From: Polynucleobacter sp. AP-Jannik-300A-C4
GTDB lineage: Bacteria > Pseudomonadota > Gammaproteobacteria > Burkholderiales > Burkholderiaceae
Assembly: GCF_018688335.1 (NCBI RefSeq)
Contig: NZ_CP061316.1
Span: forward strand, 1,426,001-1,490,000
DNA length: 64,000 nucleotides
Direction of reading: 5' to 3'
Shown here: piece after piece, positions 47,090 to 55,830 of the stretch
Position numbering within the stretch: the stretch's first letter is position 1
Layout: each line of letters opens with the position of its first letter
The notes under the pieces: model-generated
Database searches by the model: none
What the model was told of the DNA's origin: nothing
Seen by the model: the letters and a program-made list of their open reading frames with translations, nothing else
Made by a program: the position numbers and the translations under genes

Positions 47090-48841
47090 TTAAAGCTTTG
47101 GTGTTTTACCCACCATCTTTGCGGCTCTCAAGAAATCAAAGTCCACACCTTTGTCTGCTTGTGTGACTGTATCTAAGAATAGTTTTAGATAGCCACGCTC
47201 TGCAGTGGGCTCGACTACTGGATTGTCTTTTGCGCGCTGAGCTAATTCCTCTTCTGAGACTAACAAACTAATCTCACGATTTTTCACACTCAAACGAATG
47301 CGATCACCATTTTTTACATATGCAAGTGGCCCACCAACTGCGGCTTCTGGAGTCACATGCAAGACGATCGTTCCAAATGCTGTACCACTCATGCGGCCAT
47401 CAGAAATACGCACAATGTCTTTTACACCAGCACGCGCAAGCTTCATCGGAATCGGGATGTATCCCGCTTCAGGCATACCTGGTGCACCTTTAGGGCCAAT
47501 ATTCTTGAGCACCAAAATATCATCTGCAGTGACATCTAAATCAGGGCTATCAATTCGGTTGGCAAGATCCTCGGAATTCTCAAATACAACTGCTCTACCT
47601 TCATGCTCCATCAATTTTTCGTGAGCAGCTGACTGTTTGATGATGGCGCCACCAGGCGCTAAATTGCCGTGTAATACAGCAATACTGCCGCGTGGATAAA
47701 TTGGATTACTAAAAGGGCGCACTACATCTTGCTTAAAACTCGGTGGGGCGGCATCAATTTCTTCGCCCAATGTTCGACCCGTTACCGTCATAGCATTCAG
47801 CTTCAGTAAAGGCTTTAGCTCGCGCAGCAAAGTAGCCATACCACCAGCATCATGGAAGTTTTCCATGTAGTGATCACCTGATGGTTTTAGATCTACCAGC
47901 ACTGGCGTCTCATCACCCATCTTATCGAGCGCATCTAGATCAATCTCTAGTCCCATACGGCCAGCGATAGCTGCTAAGTGAACGATGCCGTTTGTTGATC
48001 CACCAATTGCTAACAACACACGCATCGCGTTTTCAAATGCATCGGCGGTTAATACCTTGTCAATCGTTAAGCCATCTTTCGCCATCTGAACAGCACGTGT
48101 ACCGGTCTCTTCTGCAATCCGAATACGATCAGCGGTGACGGCTGGGGGTGAAGCACCACCTGGCACAGTCATCCCCAAAGCCTCGGATATACATGCCATG
48201 GTGCTAGCGGTACCCATTACAGAGCAAGTCCCCACACTTGCCACCAATTGATCATTCACCTCATCTTTTTCAACTTCATCAATTTCACCGGCACGGAATT
48301 TTCCCCAATAGCGGCGGCAGTCTGTACAGGCACCCACACGCTCACTACGATGAGAACCCGTTAACATTGAACCGGTGATTAACTGAATTGCTGGCAAGCC
48401 TGCAGAGGCTGCACCCATCATTTGAGCGGGCACAGTCTTATCGCAACCACCAATCATGACCACGGCATCCATCGGTTGAGCCCGGAGCATCTCTTCCGTA
48501 TCCATCGACATGAGATTGCGCAAATACATACTGGTTGGCGCGGCAAAACTTTCATGAATGGAGATGGTTGGGAAATCCATTGGCAATCCACCAGCGAGCA
48601 TAACGCCCCGCTTCACAGCCTCAATCAATTGCGGCATGTTTCCATGACAAGGGTTGTATGCACTTCCAGTATTGATAATGCCGATGACGGGCCGATCTAA
48701 AGCGCTATTGGTATACCCTGCACCTTTAATAAATGCCTTACGCAGGAATAAAGAGAAGCCTTTATCACCATAACTTGTTAAACCCTTACGCAAGCCACTT
48801 TCGGGAGCTTGATTTTTATCTTTATTGTTATTGTTTGTCAT
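47090..48841 (-). CDS. IlvD/Edd family dehydratase, sugar-acid type
   Basis: The protein (583 aa from the ATG at 48841, MTNNNNKDK) belongs to the Fe-S dehydratase family of IlvD and Edd. Cluster ligands are visible: NPCHGNMPQL, GGCDKTVPAQMMGAA and GACTDCRRYWGKFRAGEID, then GTCSVMGTASTMAC. The CTDCRRYW motif differs from the CGGMYTANTM region of true IlvD and matches the subgroup of L-arabinonate/pentonate dehydratases, so a sugar-acid role is more likely than branched-chain amino acid synthesis. Upstream, an in-frame TTG at 48883 exists but the ATG is better. It ends at the tmRNA terminator and stands divergent to a VOC gene. Confidence 0.85.
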   Translation of the reverse strand: MTNNNNKDKNQAPESGLRKGLTSYGDKGFSLFLRKAFIKGAGYTNSALDRPVIGIINTGSAYNPCHGNMPQLIEAVKRGVMLAGGLPMDFPTISIHESFAAPTSMYLRNLMSMDTEEMLRAQPMDAVVMIGGCDKTVPAQMMGAASAGLPAIQLITGSMLTGSHRSERVGACTDCRRYWGKFRAGEIDEVEKDEVNDQLVASVGTCSVMGTASTMACISEALGMTVPGGASPPAVTADRIRIAEETGTRAVQMAKDGLTIDKVLTADAFENAMRVLLAIGGSTNGIVHLAAIAGRMGLEIDLDALDKMGDETPVLVDLKPSGDHYMENFHDAGGMATLLRELKPLLKLNAMTVTGRTLGEEIDAAPPSFKQDVVRPFSNPIYPRGSIAVLHGNLAPGGAIIKQSAAHEKLMEHEGRAVVFENSEDLANRIDSPDLDVTADDILVLKNIGPKGAPGMPEAGYIPIPMKLARAGVKDIVRISDGRMSGTAFGTIVLHVTPEAAVGGPLAYVKNGDRIRLSVKNREISLLVSEEELAQRAKDNPVVEPTAERGYLKLFLDTVTQADKGVDFDFLRAAKMVGKTPKL

Positions 48842-48955
48842 GGGTAAATGTCTCTTATTCGGCACAATATTTTTATATCGCAAATATACTAAACTTTGTC
48901 TTAATTAATCTTTTAAGCTTGAAAAACTATAGTCAAAGCAAATATAAGGGTATCC

Positions 48956-49378
48956 ATGTCAACCATCCAGCCATTCCATCTTGCCTTTCCAGTTAATGAC
49001 TTAGCGGCAGCTCGCAGTTTTTACGGCAATACCTTAGGCTGTTCAGAAGGGCGCAGTTCAGACGAATGGATTGATTTTGATTTCTTTGGACATCAACTCG
49101 TTGCTCATCTTGCCCCTGAAGAATGCGGTCATGCAAGCTCAAATGAGGTTGACGGACATCAAGTTCCAGTAAAACATTTTGGGGTTGTTCTCACGATGCC
49201 GGATTGGCATGCATTAGCTGAAAAATTAACGCATAACGGCATCAAGTTCATCATTGAACCGCAGATTCGCTTTAAGGGAATGGTGGGCGAACAGGCCACC
49301 ATGTTCTTTTTAGATCCTGCTGGCAATGCTCTTGAATTCAAAGCATTTGAAGATCCTAGTCAGCTCTTTGCAAAATAA
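48956..49378 (+). CDS. VOC superfamily (glyoxalase/dioxygenase fold) protein
   Basis: A 140-residue protein with two beta-alpha-beta-beta-beta modules. The first starts [21 protein letters not shown], with a metal His near the N-terminus (FHLAF) and the end glutamate in [14 protein letters not shown]. These elements match glyoxalase/dioxygenase proteins. Its substrate is unknown. It is divergent from the sugar-acid dehydratase (114 nt between starts), so the two may share regulation. It ends in a short hairpin. Confidence 0.82.
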   Translation: MSTIQPFHLAFPVNDLAAARSFYGNTLGCSEGRSSDEWIDFDFFGHQLVAHLAPEECGHASSNEVDGHQVPVKHFGVVLTMPDWHALAEKLTHNGIKFIIEPQIRFKGMVGEQATMFFLDPAGNALEFKAFEDPSQLFAK

Positions 49379-49391
49379 GCAAAGTTCGATC

Positions 49392-49418
49392 TATAGCCAC
49401 TCTAGGTGGCTAGTTTTA
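49392..49418. terminator. Short hairpin terminator, VOC/methyltransferase convergence
   Basis: TAGCCAC (49394-49400) pairs with GTGGCTA (49406-49412) around TCTAG, then GTTTTATT. A modest terminator between two convergent genes, overlapping the 3' end of the methyltransferase gene by a few bases. Confidence 0.5.
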
Positions 49419-50606
49419 TTGGATTGCTAGGCGCCACAGAGAAGTGGTTTCAGCAGATCTTGCAAAGTACAGCAGATCAGATTGCTCAAAAGGCTTATGG
49501 TGCTTTGGCTTAGTATCAATCCGACTAATTACCTTAAGCCCTCCTGCCTCAATCCACTCCAGCAATTCTGTTCTTGCCCTTAACCCGAGATGTTCGGCTA
49601 AGTCAGACAAAATTAACCAGCCCTCTCCATCAGGTAGCAAATGGTTTTTTAAATCAACTAAAAACCCTTTCAGCATTTGGCTCTCAGGGTCATAAACAGC
49701 ATGTTCCAAGGTAGAGCTGGGTCTTGCAGGTATCCACGGAGGATTGCAAACTATCAAAGATGCTTTCTCTTGCGGAAATAAATTAGCCTTGATGATTTGG
49801 ATGCTGGAATCCAAACTCAATCGCTTAATGTTTTCTTTAGCACAAGCAAGCGCTCGCGCATCTTGATCGGTGGCAATAATCTTTTGTACACCTCGCATCG
49901 CTAAGATGACTGACAACACGCCAGTCCCTACGCCGACATCAAAAGCGATAGACTCTTTATCGAGTAATTTAGGCAACGGAGCGCTACAAACTAACTCGAG
50001 ATACTCCCCGCGTATCGGCGAAAAAACCCCATAATGGGGATATATAAAAATAGGTTCACCTTCCTCATCAGCGAGAACAGGTACACCATTTTTACGCCAC
50101 TCATGTGCACTGATTACCCCCAAGAGTTCACGTAAGGAAATCACATAGGATTCAGTAGTGGGGCCATATGCCTCTTGGCAAGCCACCGAAACATCAGGCG
50201 CTCTTCGCAATGGAATGGTGTGATCAGAGTTACATTGAATTAGCAACATGCCGAGGATTCGAGCTCTTTGTGACTGAATCAAACGATGCTTGTTAAATAG
50301 ATCAATCGAGGTTGGTGATTGAAGATCACCGGAAGATTGATCTGCTCTCTTTCCAGCGCGCTTGGATTTCTTGGAAGGCTTATCAATGCGTCTTACCAAG
50401 GCTTGTAACAACTGACGGGCATTTTGGAAATCACCTCGCCAAAGGATAGCAGTGCCCTCACAAGCTAGACGATAGGCATCATCTGCCGTGAGGGTGTCAT
50501 CGGCAATGACTACTCGTTTATGCGCAGAGATACCATTCTCAGAATGCCAGGCTGCTGAACATGTCTGACCATTCTCTTCCCATTGAATAGAATTGCTCTG
50601 GCTCAT
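49416..50606 (-). CDS. Class I SAM-dependent methyltransferase (NPPW type)
   Basis: The 396-residue protein has a C-terminal Rossmann methyltransferase domain: motif I IAFDVGVGTGVLSVILAM, motif II IATDQDARALACA, and the catalytic NPPW in LIVCNPPWIPARP, as in PrmC- and RlmG-like N- or rRNA-methyltransferases. The first ~200 residues are not recognised; they include a Lys/Arg-rich stretch (SKKSKRAGKRADQ) at about 77-90 that could bind RNA. Which substrate is methylated is unknown. It follows the CMD gene by 3 nt in an operon. Confidence 0.75.
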   Translation of the reverse strand: MSQSNSIQWEENGQTCSAAWHSENGISAHKRVVIADDTLTADDAYRLACEGTAILWRGDFQNARQLLQALVRRIDKPSKKSKRAGKRADQSSGDLQSPTSIDLFNKHRLIQSQRARILGMLLIQCNSDHTIPLRRAPDVSVACQEAYGPTTESYVISLRELLGVISAHEWRKNGVPVLADEEGEPIFIYPHYGVFSPIRGEYLELVCSAPLPKLLDKESIAFDVGVGTGVLSVILAMRGVQKIIATDQDARALACAKENIKRLSLDSSIQIIKANLFPQEKASLIVCNPPWIPARPSSTLEHAVYDPESQMLKGFLVDLKNHLLPDGEGWLILSDLAEHLGLRARTELLEWIEAGGLKVISRIDTKPKHHKPFEQSDLLYFARSAETTSLWRLAIQ

Positions 50607-50609
50607 GAA

Positions 50610-51161
50610 TTACTCAGGAGGATGCTCCTCAGGATTGACATCCAAGGCAATTAAAAATCGAGACACCATGTTGTAGGCCGCCACTACAGTCACAAGCTCA
50701 ACAGTATCGGTATTACCAAGAGTAGCTTGCAAACGCTTCATCAGATCGCTATCAACCTGAATATTGCGAGTCATCTGAAACGTCAGCTCTACCGCATCGT
50801 TTTCAAGGTCAGAGAACAAGACTGTTGGGAAGTTGGGTTGACCAATTAAACGCAGCGCCTTTACTTGCTCCTCAGTACCACCTGCTTTGATAAATGGAGG
50901 GGCATGATGAAAGAACTCGTACTCAGCACCATTGAGAACAGCTACCCCACACATTGCAAGCTCACGTAGCTTTGGATCCAAGGAGAGGTTATTGCGTATC
51001 TCGCCAACAAAATGATTCCAACCCTCAGCAATAGGAGTGCTGTGTAACAGCATGCGGTCTAAATTAATGAACTGGCCACCTCGACGCTGGCGAATCGCGG
51101 CGACTAGCTCGGCTGGCTCTGCCAAATCCATAGGCTGGTAAGGAATTAAACGTTCAGACAT
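50610..51161 (-). CDS. Carboxymuconolactone decarboxylase family protein
   Basis: A 183-residue all-helical protein of the CMD/AhpD family. The region LRELAMCGVAVLNGAEYEFFHHAPPF, split as REL...GVAVL...YEFFHH, is the family core around the active site, although the AhpD Cys pair is not complete (one Cys, Cys in AMCG). This points to a non-redox subgroup of unknown activity. It lies directly upstream (3 nt) of the methyltransferase gene and is divergent to trhO. Confidence 0.8.
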   Translation of the reverse strand: MSERLIPYQPMDLAEPAELVAAIRQRRGGQFINLDRMLLHSTPIAEGWNHFVGEIRNNLSLDPKLRELAMCGVAVLNGAEYEFFHHAPPFIKAGGTEEQVKALRLIGQPNFPTVLFSDLENDAVELTFQMTRNIQVDSDLMKRLQATLGNTDTVELVTVVAAYNMVSRFLIALDVNPEEHPPE

Positions 51162-51263
51162 GGGTGCTTTTCAGGTTTTTATAGGATTGGGTATGTAGGA
51201 TCGTAGATTATCACTCGAATACCATCTTCCTCGATAATGTCGATATCAACACAAATTATTGCC

Positions 51264-52031
51264 ATGAAACCGATTCTGAACATAGCCGCCTACTTATTTG
51301 TCAGTCTAGACAATCTGATTGAATTGCGCGCCAACATTCTTGAGGAGTGCAACGCCCGGCAACTGAAAGGAACCATCCTCTTAACAGGGGAAGGCATCAA
51401 TATGTTCTTGGCTGGTAGCGAACCAGAGTTACGGGGCTTTTTGGATTGGCTTCGATTGGATCCACGTTTCAAATTACTAGAATCAAAAGATAGCTGGTCA
51501 GAAACACAGCCATTCAAAAAAATGTTGGTCAAAATCAAGAATGAAATCATTCGAATGAATCACCCAGCGATTCGTCCAGAAGAGGGTCGTGCAAATTTCA
51601 TTACACCGAAAAAATTACAAGAATGGCTTGATCGCGGAACGGACGACTTAGGTCGCCCTGTAGTCATGGTGGACACGCGCAATGCATTCGAAGTTGAGTA
51701 TGGGACTTTTGAGAACGCACTGCATTTCAATATCGAGAAATTTACAGAATTTCCTGCGGCAATTACCGCACATAAAGATGCGCTAGCCGATAAAACATTG
51801 GTGAGCTTTTGTACGGGCGGAATTCGCTGCGAAAAATCCGGCCTCTACATGCGCGAGATTGGTATGGAGCATAGCTATCAGCTAGAGGGCGGCATCCTGA
51901 AGTATTTCGAGGAAGTTGGCTCAGCCCACTACACCGGGAGCTGCTTTGTATTTGATGAGAGAGAGGCTCTAGAGCCCAACCTGGACTCTATCCCACTAGA
52001 GCGCTCTATTCGGAAAAAACAAATAAGCTAA
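51264..52031 (+). CDS. trhO: tRNA uridine-34 hydroxylase TrhO (rhodanese family)
   Basis: TrhO (YceA) hydroxylates U34 of tRNAs in an oxygen-dependent way. The protein of 255 residues has an N-terminal acylphosphatase-like domain (AAYLFVSLDNLIELRANI) and a C-terminal rhodanese domain: VVMVDTRNAFEVEYGTFENA with the active-site Cys in SFCTGGIRCEKSGLYM. The end of the domain is followed by an Arg-Lys-rich tail. The ATG at 51264 starts MKPILNIAAY; an ATG at 51237 adds nine residues and has no better ribosome-binding site. Confidence 0.9.
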   Translation: MKPILNIAAYLFVSLDNLIELRANILEECNARQLKGTILLTGEGINMFLAGSEPELRGFLDWLRLDPRFKLLESKDSWSETQPFKKMLVKIKNEIIRMNHPAIRPEEGRANFITPKKLQEWLDRGTDDLGRPVVMVDTRNAFEVEYGTFENALHFNIEKFTEFPAAITAHKDALADKTLVSFCTGGIRCEKSGLYMREIGMEHSYQLEGGILKYFEEVGSAHYTGSCFVFDEREALEPNLDSIPLERSIRKKQIS

Positions 52032-52043
52032 ATACAAGAGACC

Positions 52044-52346
52044 TTAGACAGATTTGCCCACTAAGGTCATATGCTCCACAAAGGGTGGTTTTGCAAAGAA
52101 AGGGCCAACAATGGCTCGCCAATCAGCAAATGCCTCTGACCCACGAAAATCTACCGTATGATTTTCTAGGGTATCCCAGTAAATCAACAATAAGTAACGC
52201 GCTGGATTCTCAATAGTGCGATTTACCTTAAATCCTTGAAAACCCTTAGCCTTAGCAATCACAGTGTTCACACCGCGCAAAATGGCCTCCTCAAACTCGG
52301 TAGACTTGCTAGGATCAATTTCTATATCGCAGTGTTCCAAAATCAT
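52044..52346 (-). CDS. Antibiotic biosynthesis monooxygenase domain protein
   Basis: A 100-residue ferredoxin-like ABM-fold protein: EHCDIEIDPSKSTEFEEAIL at the start, GFQGFKVNRTIENPARYLLL and the closing FFAKPPFVEHM are typical. The ATG at 52346 follows AAGGA with good spacing; the longer frame to 52391 is unlikely. Members may be heme-degrading or quinol monooxygenases but this small type is mostly uncharacterised. Convergent with trhO (12 nt between stops) and divergent to the hydroxyacid dehydrogenase. Confidence 0.75.
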   Translation of the reverse strand: MILEHCDIEIDPSKSTEFEEAILRGVNTVIAKAKGFQGFKVNRTIENPARYLLLIYWDTLENHTVDFRGSEAFADWRAIVGPFFAKPPFVEHMTLVGKSV

Positions 52347-52420
52347 GGGTATTCCTTTATCAAAATCAATAAAGATAGATAGTAAACTCAAACAGCATAA
52401 TTAATAACGATTCTAGAGAC

Positions 52421-53395
52421 ATGGCCAATTTACCTAACGTTGTCATTCTTGGTGACTATGAGCGCGCCCTTCGTCGCTTCTCCAATTGGAGCAAAGTAGA
52501 CAAGCACTGCCATATCGCCATTCACCATGAACCACTACATGATGAAGCCCTATATGAAGCAGTTAAAGATGCGGATGTGATTGTGCTGGTGAGGGATCGC
52601 ATCCCTTTTAACGAAGCATTAATTGCGCGCCTTCCAAAGCTGAAGTTATTCCTCTTTACGGGCAAGCGTAACGGCACTCTAGATACGTCTGCCTTGATAT
52701 CACGCAATATTCCGATTGCCTGCACACCAGGAGGGCCATCTAAAGAGACTACCACCGAGCTAACTTGGGCTCTAATTCTGGGCGCTTCAAAACACTTAGT
52801 CCGCCAAAATAGCTTATTGCACTCTGGTGGCTGGCGCGATGAACTCTCTGTTCTCCCAATGCTGTCTGGTGAGCGTCTTGGAATGATCGGTTTAGGCTCA
52901 ATCGGTAGTGCTGTCGCCAAAGTAGGTCAAGCCTTTGGGATGGAGATTGTCGCTTGGAGTCCCAATATGACAACTGAACGCGCAGCAGCCCAAAATGCCA
53001 AGTCCGTCAGCCTAGAAGAGCTTCTGAAAACATCCAAGGTTGTTAGCCTGCATCTCGTAGCTGGACCAAAAACGAAGGGCTTACTTGGCGCCGAAGAATT
53101 GGCGATGATGCGGTCTGACGCACTGCTCGCGAACACCTCACGCTCAGCCCTCATTGATACAAAGGCCCTGCAAGATGCACTAGCTGCTGGTCGGCCCGGT
53201 CAAGCTGCGATTGATGTGTTTGATATGGAGCCACTGCCCGCAAATGATGCCCTGAGGAATACACCCAATTTACTCACTACGCCCCACCTAGGATTTGTGG
53301 CTGAGCCTGTTTTTGCAATGTTCTCCAAGGGGATTATCGATACCTTGGAGGCATGGCTCGAGCAAAGGCCACTACCGCATCCATTTGAACCTTGA
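52421..53395 (+). CDS. D-2-hydroxyacid dehydrogenase family protein
   Basis: A 324-residue NAD(P)-dependent 2-hydroxyacid dehydrogenase. Residues around 153 have MIGLGSIGSAVAKVGQ (NAD motif); SRSALIDTKALQDAL holds the catalytic Arg-type position, DVFDMEPLPA the acid, and TTPHLGFV the catalytic His. FTGKRNGTLDTSAL is typical of an orphan subgroup of this family. It begins a tight operon with the two CHR genes (gap 7 nt) and the Bug gene. Substrate unknown; the context suggests a small 2-hydroxy acid. Confidence 0.88.
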   Translation: MANLPNVVILGDYERALRRFSNWSKVDKHCHIAIHHEPLHDEALYEAVKDADVIVLVRDRIPFNEALIARLPKLKLFLFTGKRNGTLDTSALISRNIPIACTPGGPSKETTTELTWALILGASKHLVRQNSLLHSGGWRDELSVLPMLSGERLGMIGLGSIGSAVAKVGQAFGMEIVAWSPNMTTERAAAQNAKSVSLEELLKTSKVVSLHLVAGPKTKGLLGAEELAMMRSDALLANTSRSALIDTKALQDALAAGRPGQAAIDVFDMEPLPANDALRNTPNLLTTPHLGFVAEPVFAMFSKGIIDTLEAWLEQRPLPHPFEP

Positions 53396-53402
53396 TCATT
53401 CT

Positions 53403-53942
53403 TTGAAGACACTGACTCCGACAGAATTATTTATCAGCTTCAGCAAAATCGGCATGTCTGGTTTTGGTGGTGTCCTGCCATGGGCGCGACGCACACTAGT
53501 TGAGCAAGACAAAATTCTGACGTCTGAAGAGTTCAGCTCCATCCTAGGTATCTGCCAAATTGTTCCCGGCCCCAATATTGTTAACCTAGCAGTGTGCATT
53601 GGCTCACGCTTTGGTGGTGCCAAGGGCGCTTTTGCAGCAGTTGCAGGCCTGACATTGGGGCCAATTTGTATCGTTATGTTGCTGGCACTCTTGTATACAC
53701 ACTATAGCTATTTGGAATCAGCTCAAGGTGCTCTCCGAGGAATATCTGCCGTTGGGGTTGGGTTAATCGCTTCTACTGGCATCAAGATGTTACGTGATGA
53801 GCTACGCTTTCCGGCAATGCTCTTGGTAGTGCTTGTGACTGTCATTGCTGCCAGCTATTACCAAATGGGTCTTGGCTGGGTAGTGCTGATTGCATCTCCA
53901 CTTGCCTGGATTTTGGCGCAAAAGAAAGCTCGCAAGCTATGA
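53403..53942 (+). CDS. CHR (chromate) transporter family protein, first half
   Basis: The 179-residue product matches the short CHR domain: SFSKIGMSGFGGVLPWARRT, the PGPNIVNLAVCIGSRFGG signature and several hydrophobic helices. I use the TTG at 53403 (MKTLTPTELFI) because the frame further upstream overlaps the dehydrogenase in another phase. No strong Shine-Dalgarno is seen. It is one of a pair of half-size CHR proteins that probably form one antiporter. CHR proteins take up or efflux oxyanions, chromate by analogy with sulfate; chromate need not be the real substrate here. Confidence 0.82.
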   Translation: MKTLTPTELFISFSKIGMSGFGGVLPWARRTLVEQDKILTSEEFSSILGICQIVPGPNIVNLAVCIGSRFGGAKGAFAAVAGLTLGPICIVMLLALLYTHYSYLESAQGALRGISAVGVGLIASTGIKMLRDELRFPAMLLVVLVTVIAASYYQMGLGWVVLIASPLAWILAQKKARKL

Positions 53943-54460
53943 GTATTTTGCTAAGCCTGTTTCTCAAACTGTCTGCTTTTTCGCTAATAGCCTTTGGTGG
54001 AGTAAATGCGCTGCTACCTAGCTTACTCAAGTTATCGGTTTACCAAGAGCATTGGATTGACCTTCAAACTTTTGCTGATTATTTCGCAATTGCTCAAGCC
54101 GCTCCGGGGCCGAACTTCATGACAGTTACACTGATTGGGTGGCATGTCTATGGCGTTTTAGGTGCCTTGATCGCAACTATTGCCATTTCGTGGCCATCCT
54201 CCATCTTGGTGTATCACTTGCAGCGTCTTATCTTAGGCATGAAGGATGTGCACAAAAAGAAATCTATTCAATATGCTGCGGCAGCGCTTGCTATTGGTTT
54301 AGTTCTTTCTTCGGCATGGCAAATTGCGCTACAAATTAATCACAGCTATGCGGCATATGCACTTACACTCATCACTATTGGAGTTACTGTTTTTACTCGC
54401 TGGCACCCTTTATATTTAATTGGGTTGGGCGCAATTTTAGGGGCATGGGGATTAATATGA
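53939..54460 (+). CDS. CHR (chromate) transporter family protein, second half
   Basis: This 173-residue protein is the second half of the split CHR pair, with AFGGVNALLPSLLKLS and FAIAQAAPGPNFMTVTLI, the duplicated FGG and PGPN motifs, plus about five hydrophobic helices. It overlaps the first half by 4 nt (ATGA) and the following Bug gene likewise, so the four genes should be made together. Confidence 0.83.
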   Translation: MSILLSLFLKLSAFSLIAFGGVNALLPSLLKLSVYQEHWIDLQTFADYFAIAQAAPGPNFMTVTLIGWHVYGVLGALIATIAISWPSSILVYHLQRLILGMKDVHKKKSIQYAAAALAIGLVLSSAWQIALQINHSYAAYALTLITIGVTVFTRWHPLYLIGLGAILGAWGLI

Positions 54461-55428
54461 CGATCACTCGAATTTCTCAAATCTTAGTTTTATTTCTGGC
54501 AGCCCTGAATCTTGCTCATGCGCAAGCTAACTACCCTAGTAAACCGATTACGGTGGTAGTTCCTTATGGTGCAGGCGGAAGTGCAGATTCACGTAGCAGA
54601 CAATTAGCCCAGAGAATGAGCTTAATGCTGAAGCAGCCCTTTGTCATTGAGAACAAAGCTGGTGCCGGCGGAAATATTGGCACTGAATTTGTTGCGAGGG
54701 CTGCACCCGATGGATATACGATTGGCATGGGTAATTTTGCACCCCTAGCAGTAAATAAGACCCTCTTTGGCAATTTACGCTATGACCCAGAAACTGATCT
54801 CAGTCCTATTATTCTGCTTGAAAAGGGCCCACTCATTTTGGTAGTCAACCCCAATTCCCAATACAAATCTATTCAAGACATTGTTGCGGCAGCCAAAGCC
54901 AAACCAGGAACCTTGACATTCTCATCTGGTGGAATAGGCGGCAGTCATCAACTCTCAGCAGAACTGTTTATGCAAAATGCCGGCATTCAAATGATTCATG
55001 TGCCATACAAGAGTGGCTCTGCAGGCCTCACAGATTTGATGGCGGGCAACGTAGATATGATGTTTGACCAGATGTACTCGGCAGTACCGAGCATACGCGC
55101 AGATAAGCTGAGACCGATTGCCATCACAAGCAAAAAACGGTCTCCCCTCTTTCCGAATCTACCCAGCTTTGCAGAGTTGGGCTACCCAAAAGTAGAGGTG
55201 CTTAATTGGCAGGGGTTTATCGCGCCCGCAGGAACACCCAAACCTATTATTGACATATTAAATAAAGCGGCCAATGAGGCTCTCAAAGATCCGCAGCTAA
55301 GAGAGTTAATGCTTTCCCAGGGTAATGAAATTGGTGGAGGCACTCCCTCAGAATTTGCAGCCTTGATTAAGTCAGAAGCTGCAAAATGGAGTGCGGTAGT
55401 CAAGGCGGGAAACATCAAACCTGAGTAA
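54457..55428 (+). CDS. Bug family tripartite tricarboxylate receptor (periplasmic binding protein)
   Basis: A 323-residue extracytoplasmic receptor of the Bug/TctC type. Signal peptide MTITRISQILVLFLAALNLA and then HAQANYPSKPITVVVPYGAG, the family N-terminus; VIENKAGAGGNIGTEFVAR and the APDGYTIGM stretch follow. ATG at 54457 (overlapping the CHR stop) is preceded by GGGGATTAAT. No TctA or TctB membrane genes are near, typical of the many orphan Bug proteins of Burkholderiales. The ligand could be any organic acid. Confidence 0.9.
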   Translation: MTITRISQILVLFLAALNLAHAQANYPSKPITVVVPYGAGGSADSRSRQLAQRMSLMLKQPFVIENKAGAGGNIGTEFVARAAPDGYTIGMGNFAPLAVNKTLFGNLRYDPETDLSPIILLEKGPLILVVNPNSQYKSIQDIVAAAKAKPGTLTFSSGGIGGSHQLSAELFMQNAGIQMIHVPYKSGSAGLTDLMAGNVDMMFDQMYSAVPSIRADKLRPIAITSKKRSPLFPNLPSFAELGYPKVEVLNWQGFIAPAGTPKPIIDILNKAANEALKDPQLRELMLSQGNEIGGGTPSEFAALIKSEAAKWSAVVKAGNIKPE

Positions 55429-55443
55429 GCCTGATAGAAGAAC

Positions 55444-55821
55444 TTACTTCAGTGCTTGGTAGGTCAAAATACCCAAGAAGGTTAAGGCGAGTGAGCCAAA
55501 TAAATTTAAAAGCACAGTACCCAGCGCCCATGTCATTTCACCGCGCTGCATAAAGCCAACAACTTCAGTAGAAAAACTGGAAAAGGTTGTGAGGCCACCC
55601 AAGAAGCCAGTAATGATGAACAACTTCCATTCAGGAGAAAGACTGGGGTTGTTGCCAAAAAAAGCTACTGCAATACCAATCAAGTAGCCGCCAACCATAT
55701 TTGAGATAAAAGTTCCCAAAGGAAGTGTCGCTGCAAGACTCACTGTTGCAAGGTTAAATCCCGCTCTTAGCAAAGCTCCAAGACCCGCACCACAGAAGAT
55801 TGCAAGAATAGATGGCCACAT
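55444..55821 (-). CDS. crcB: Fluoride channel/exporter CrcB (Fluc)
   Basis: CrcB (Fluc) dimers export fluoride. The 125-residue four-helix protein carries FCGAGLGALLRAGFNLA, PLGTFISNMVGGYLIGIAVA (conserved Asn), and FLGGLTTFSSFSTEV, the central phenylalanine/threonine motif of the family. A fluoride riboswitch is not visible: the gene lies 9 nt after the dioxygenase gene and seems to be co-transcribed with it. Confidence 0.92.
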   Translation of the reverse strand: MWPSILAIFCGAGLGALLRAGFNLATVSLAATLPLGTFISNMVGGYLIGIAVAFFGNNPSLSPEWKLFIITGFLGGLTTFSSFSTEVVGFMQRGEMTWALGTVLLNLFGSLALTFLGILTYQALK

Positions 55822-55830
55822 ATTAGATAT

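Noticed and set aside
46670..47090. tmRNA 3' end as an integration (attachment) site with an island next to it
   Set aside because: No integrase, no repeat of the tmRNA 3' end in the window and no change in base composition; the next gene is an ordinary metabolic enzyme.
48919..48948. TTGAAA/TATAAG promoter for the VOC gene
   Set aside because: The start point would fall at the ATG itself and overlap the AAGGG ribosome-binding site, so the match is probably chance.
55822..55830. Fluoride riboswitch ahead of crcB
   Set aside because: Only 9 nt separate crcB from the dioxygenase gene, too short for the element; nothing similar is visible upstream of the operon.
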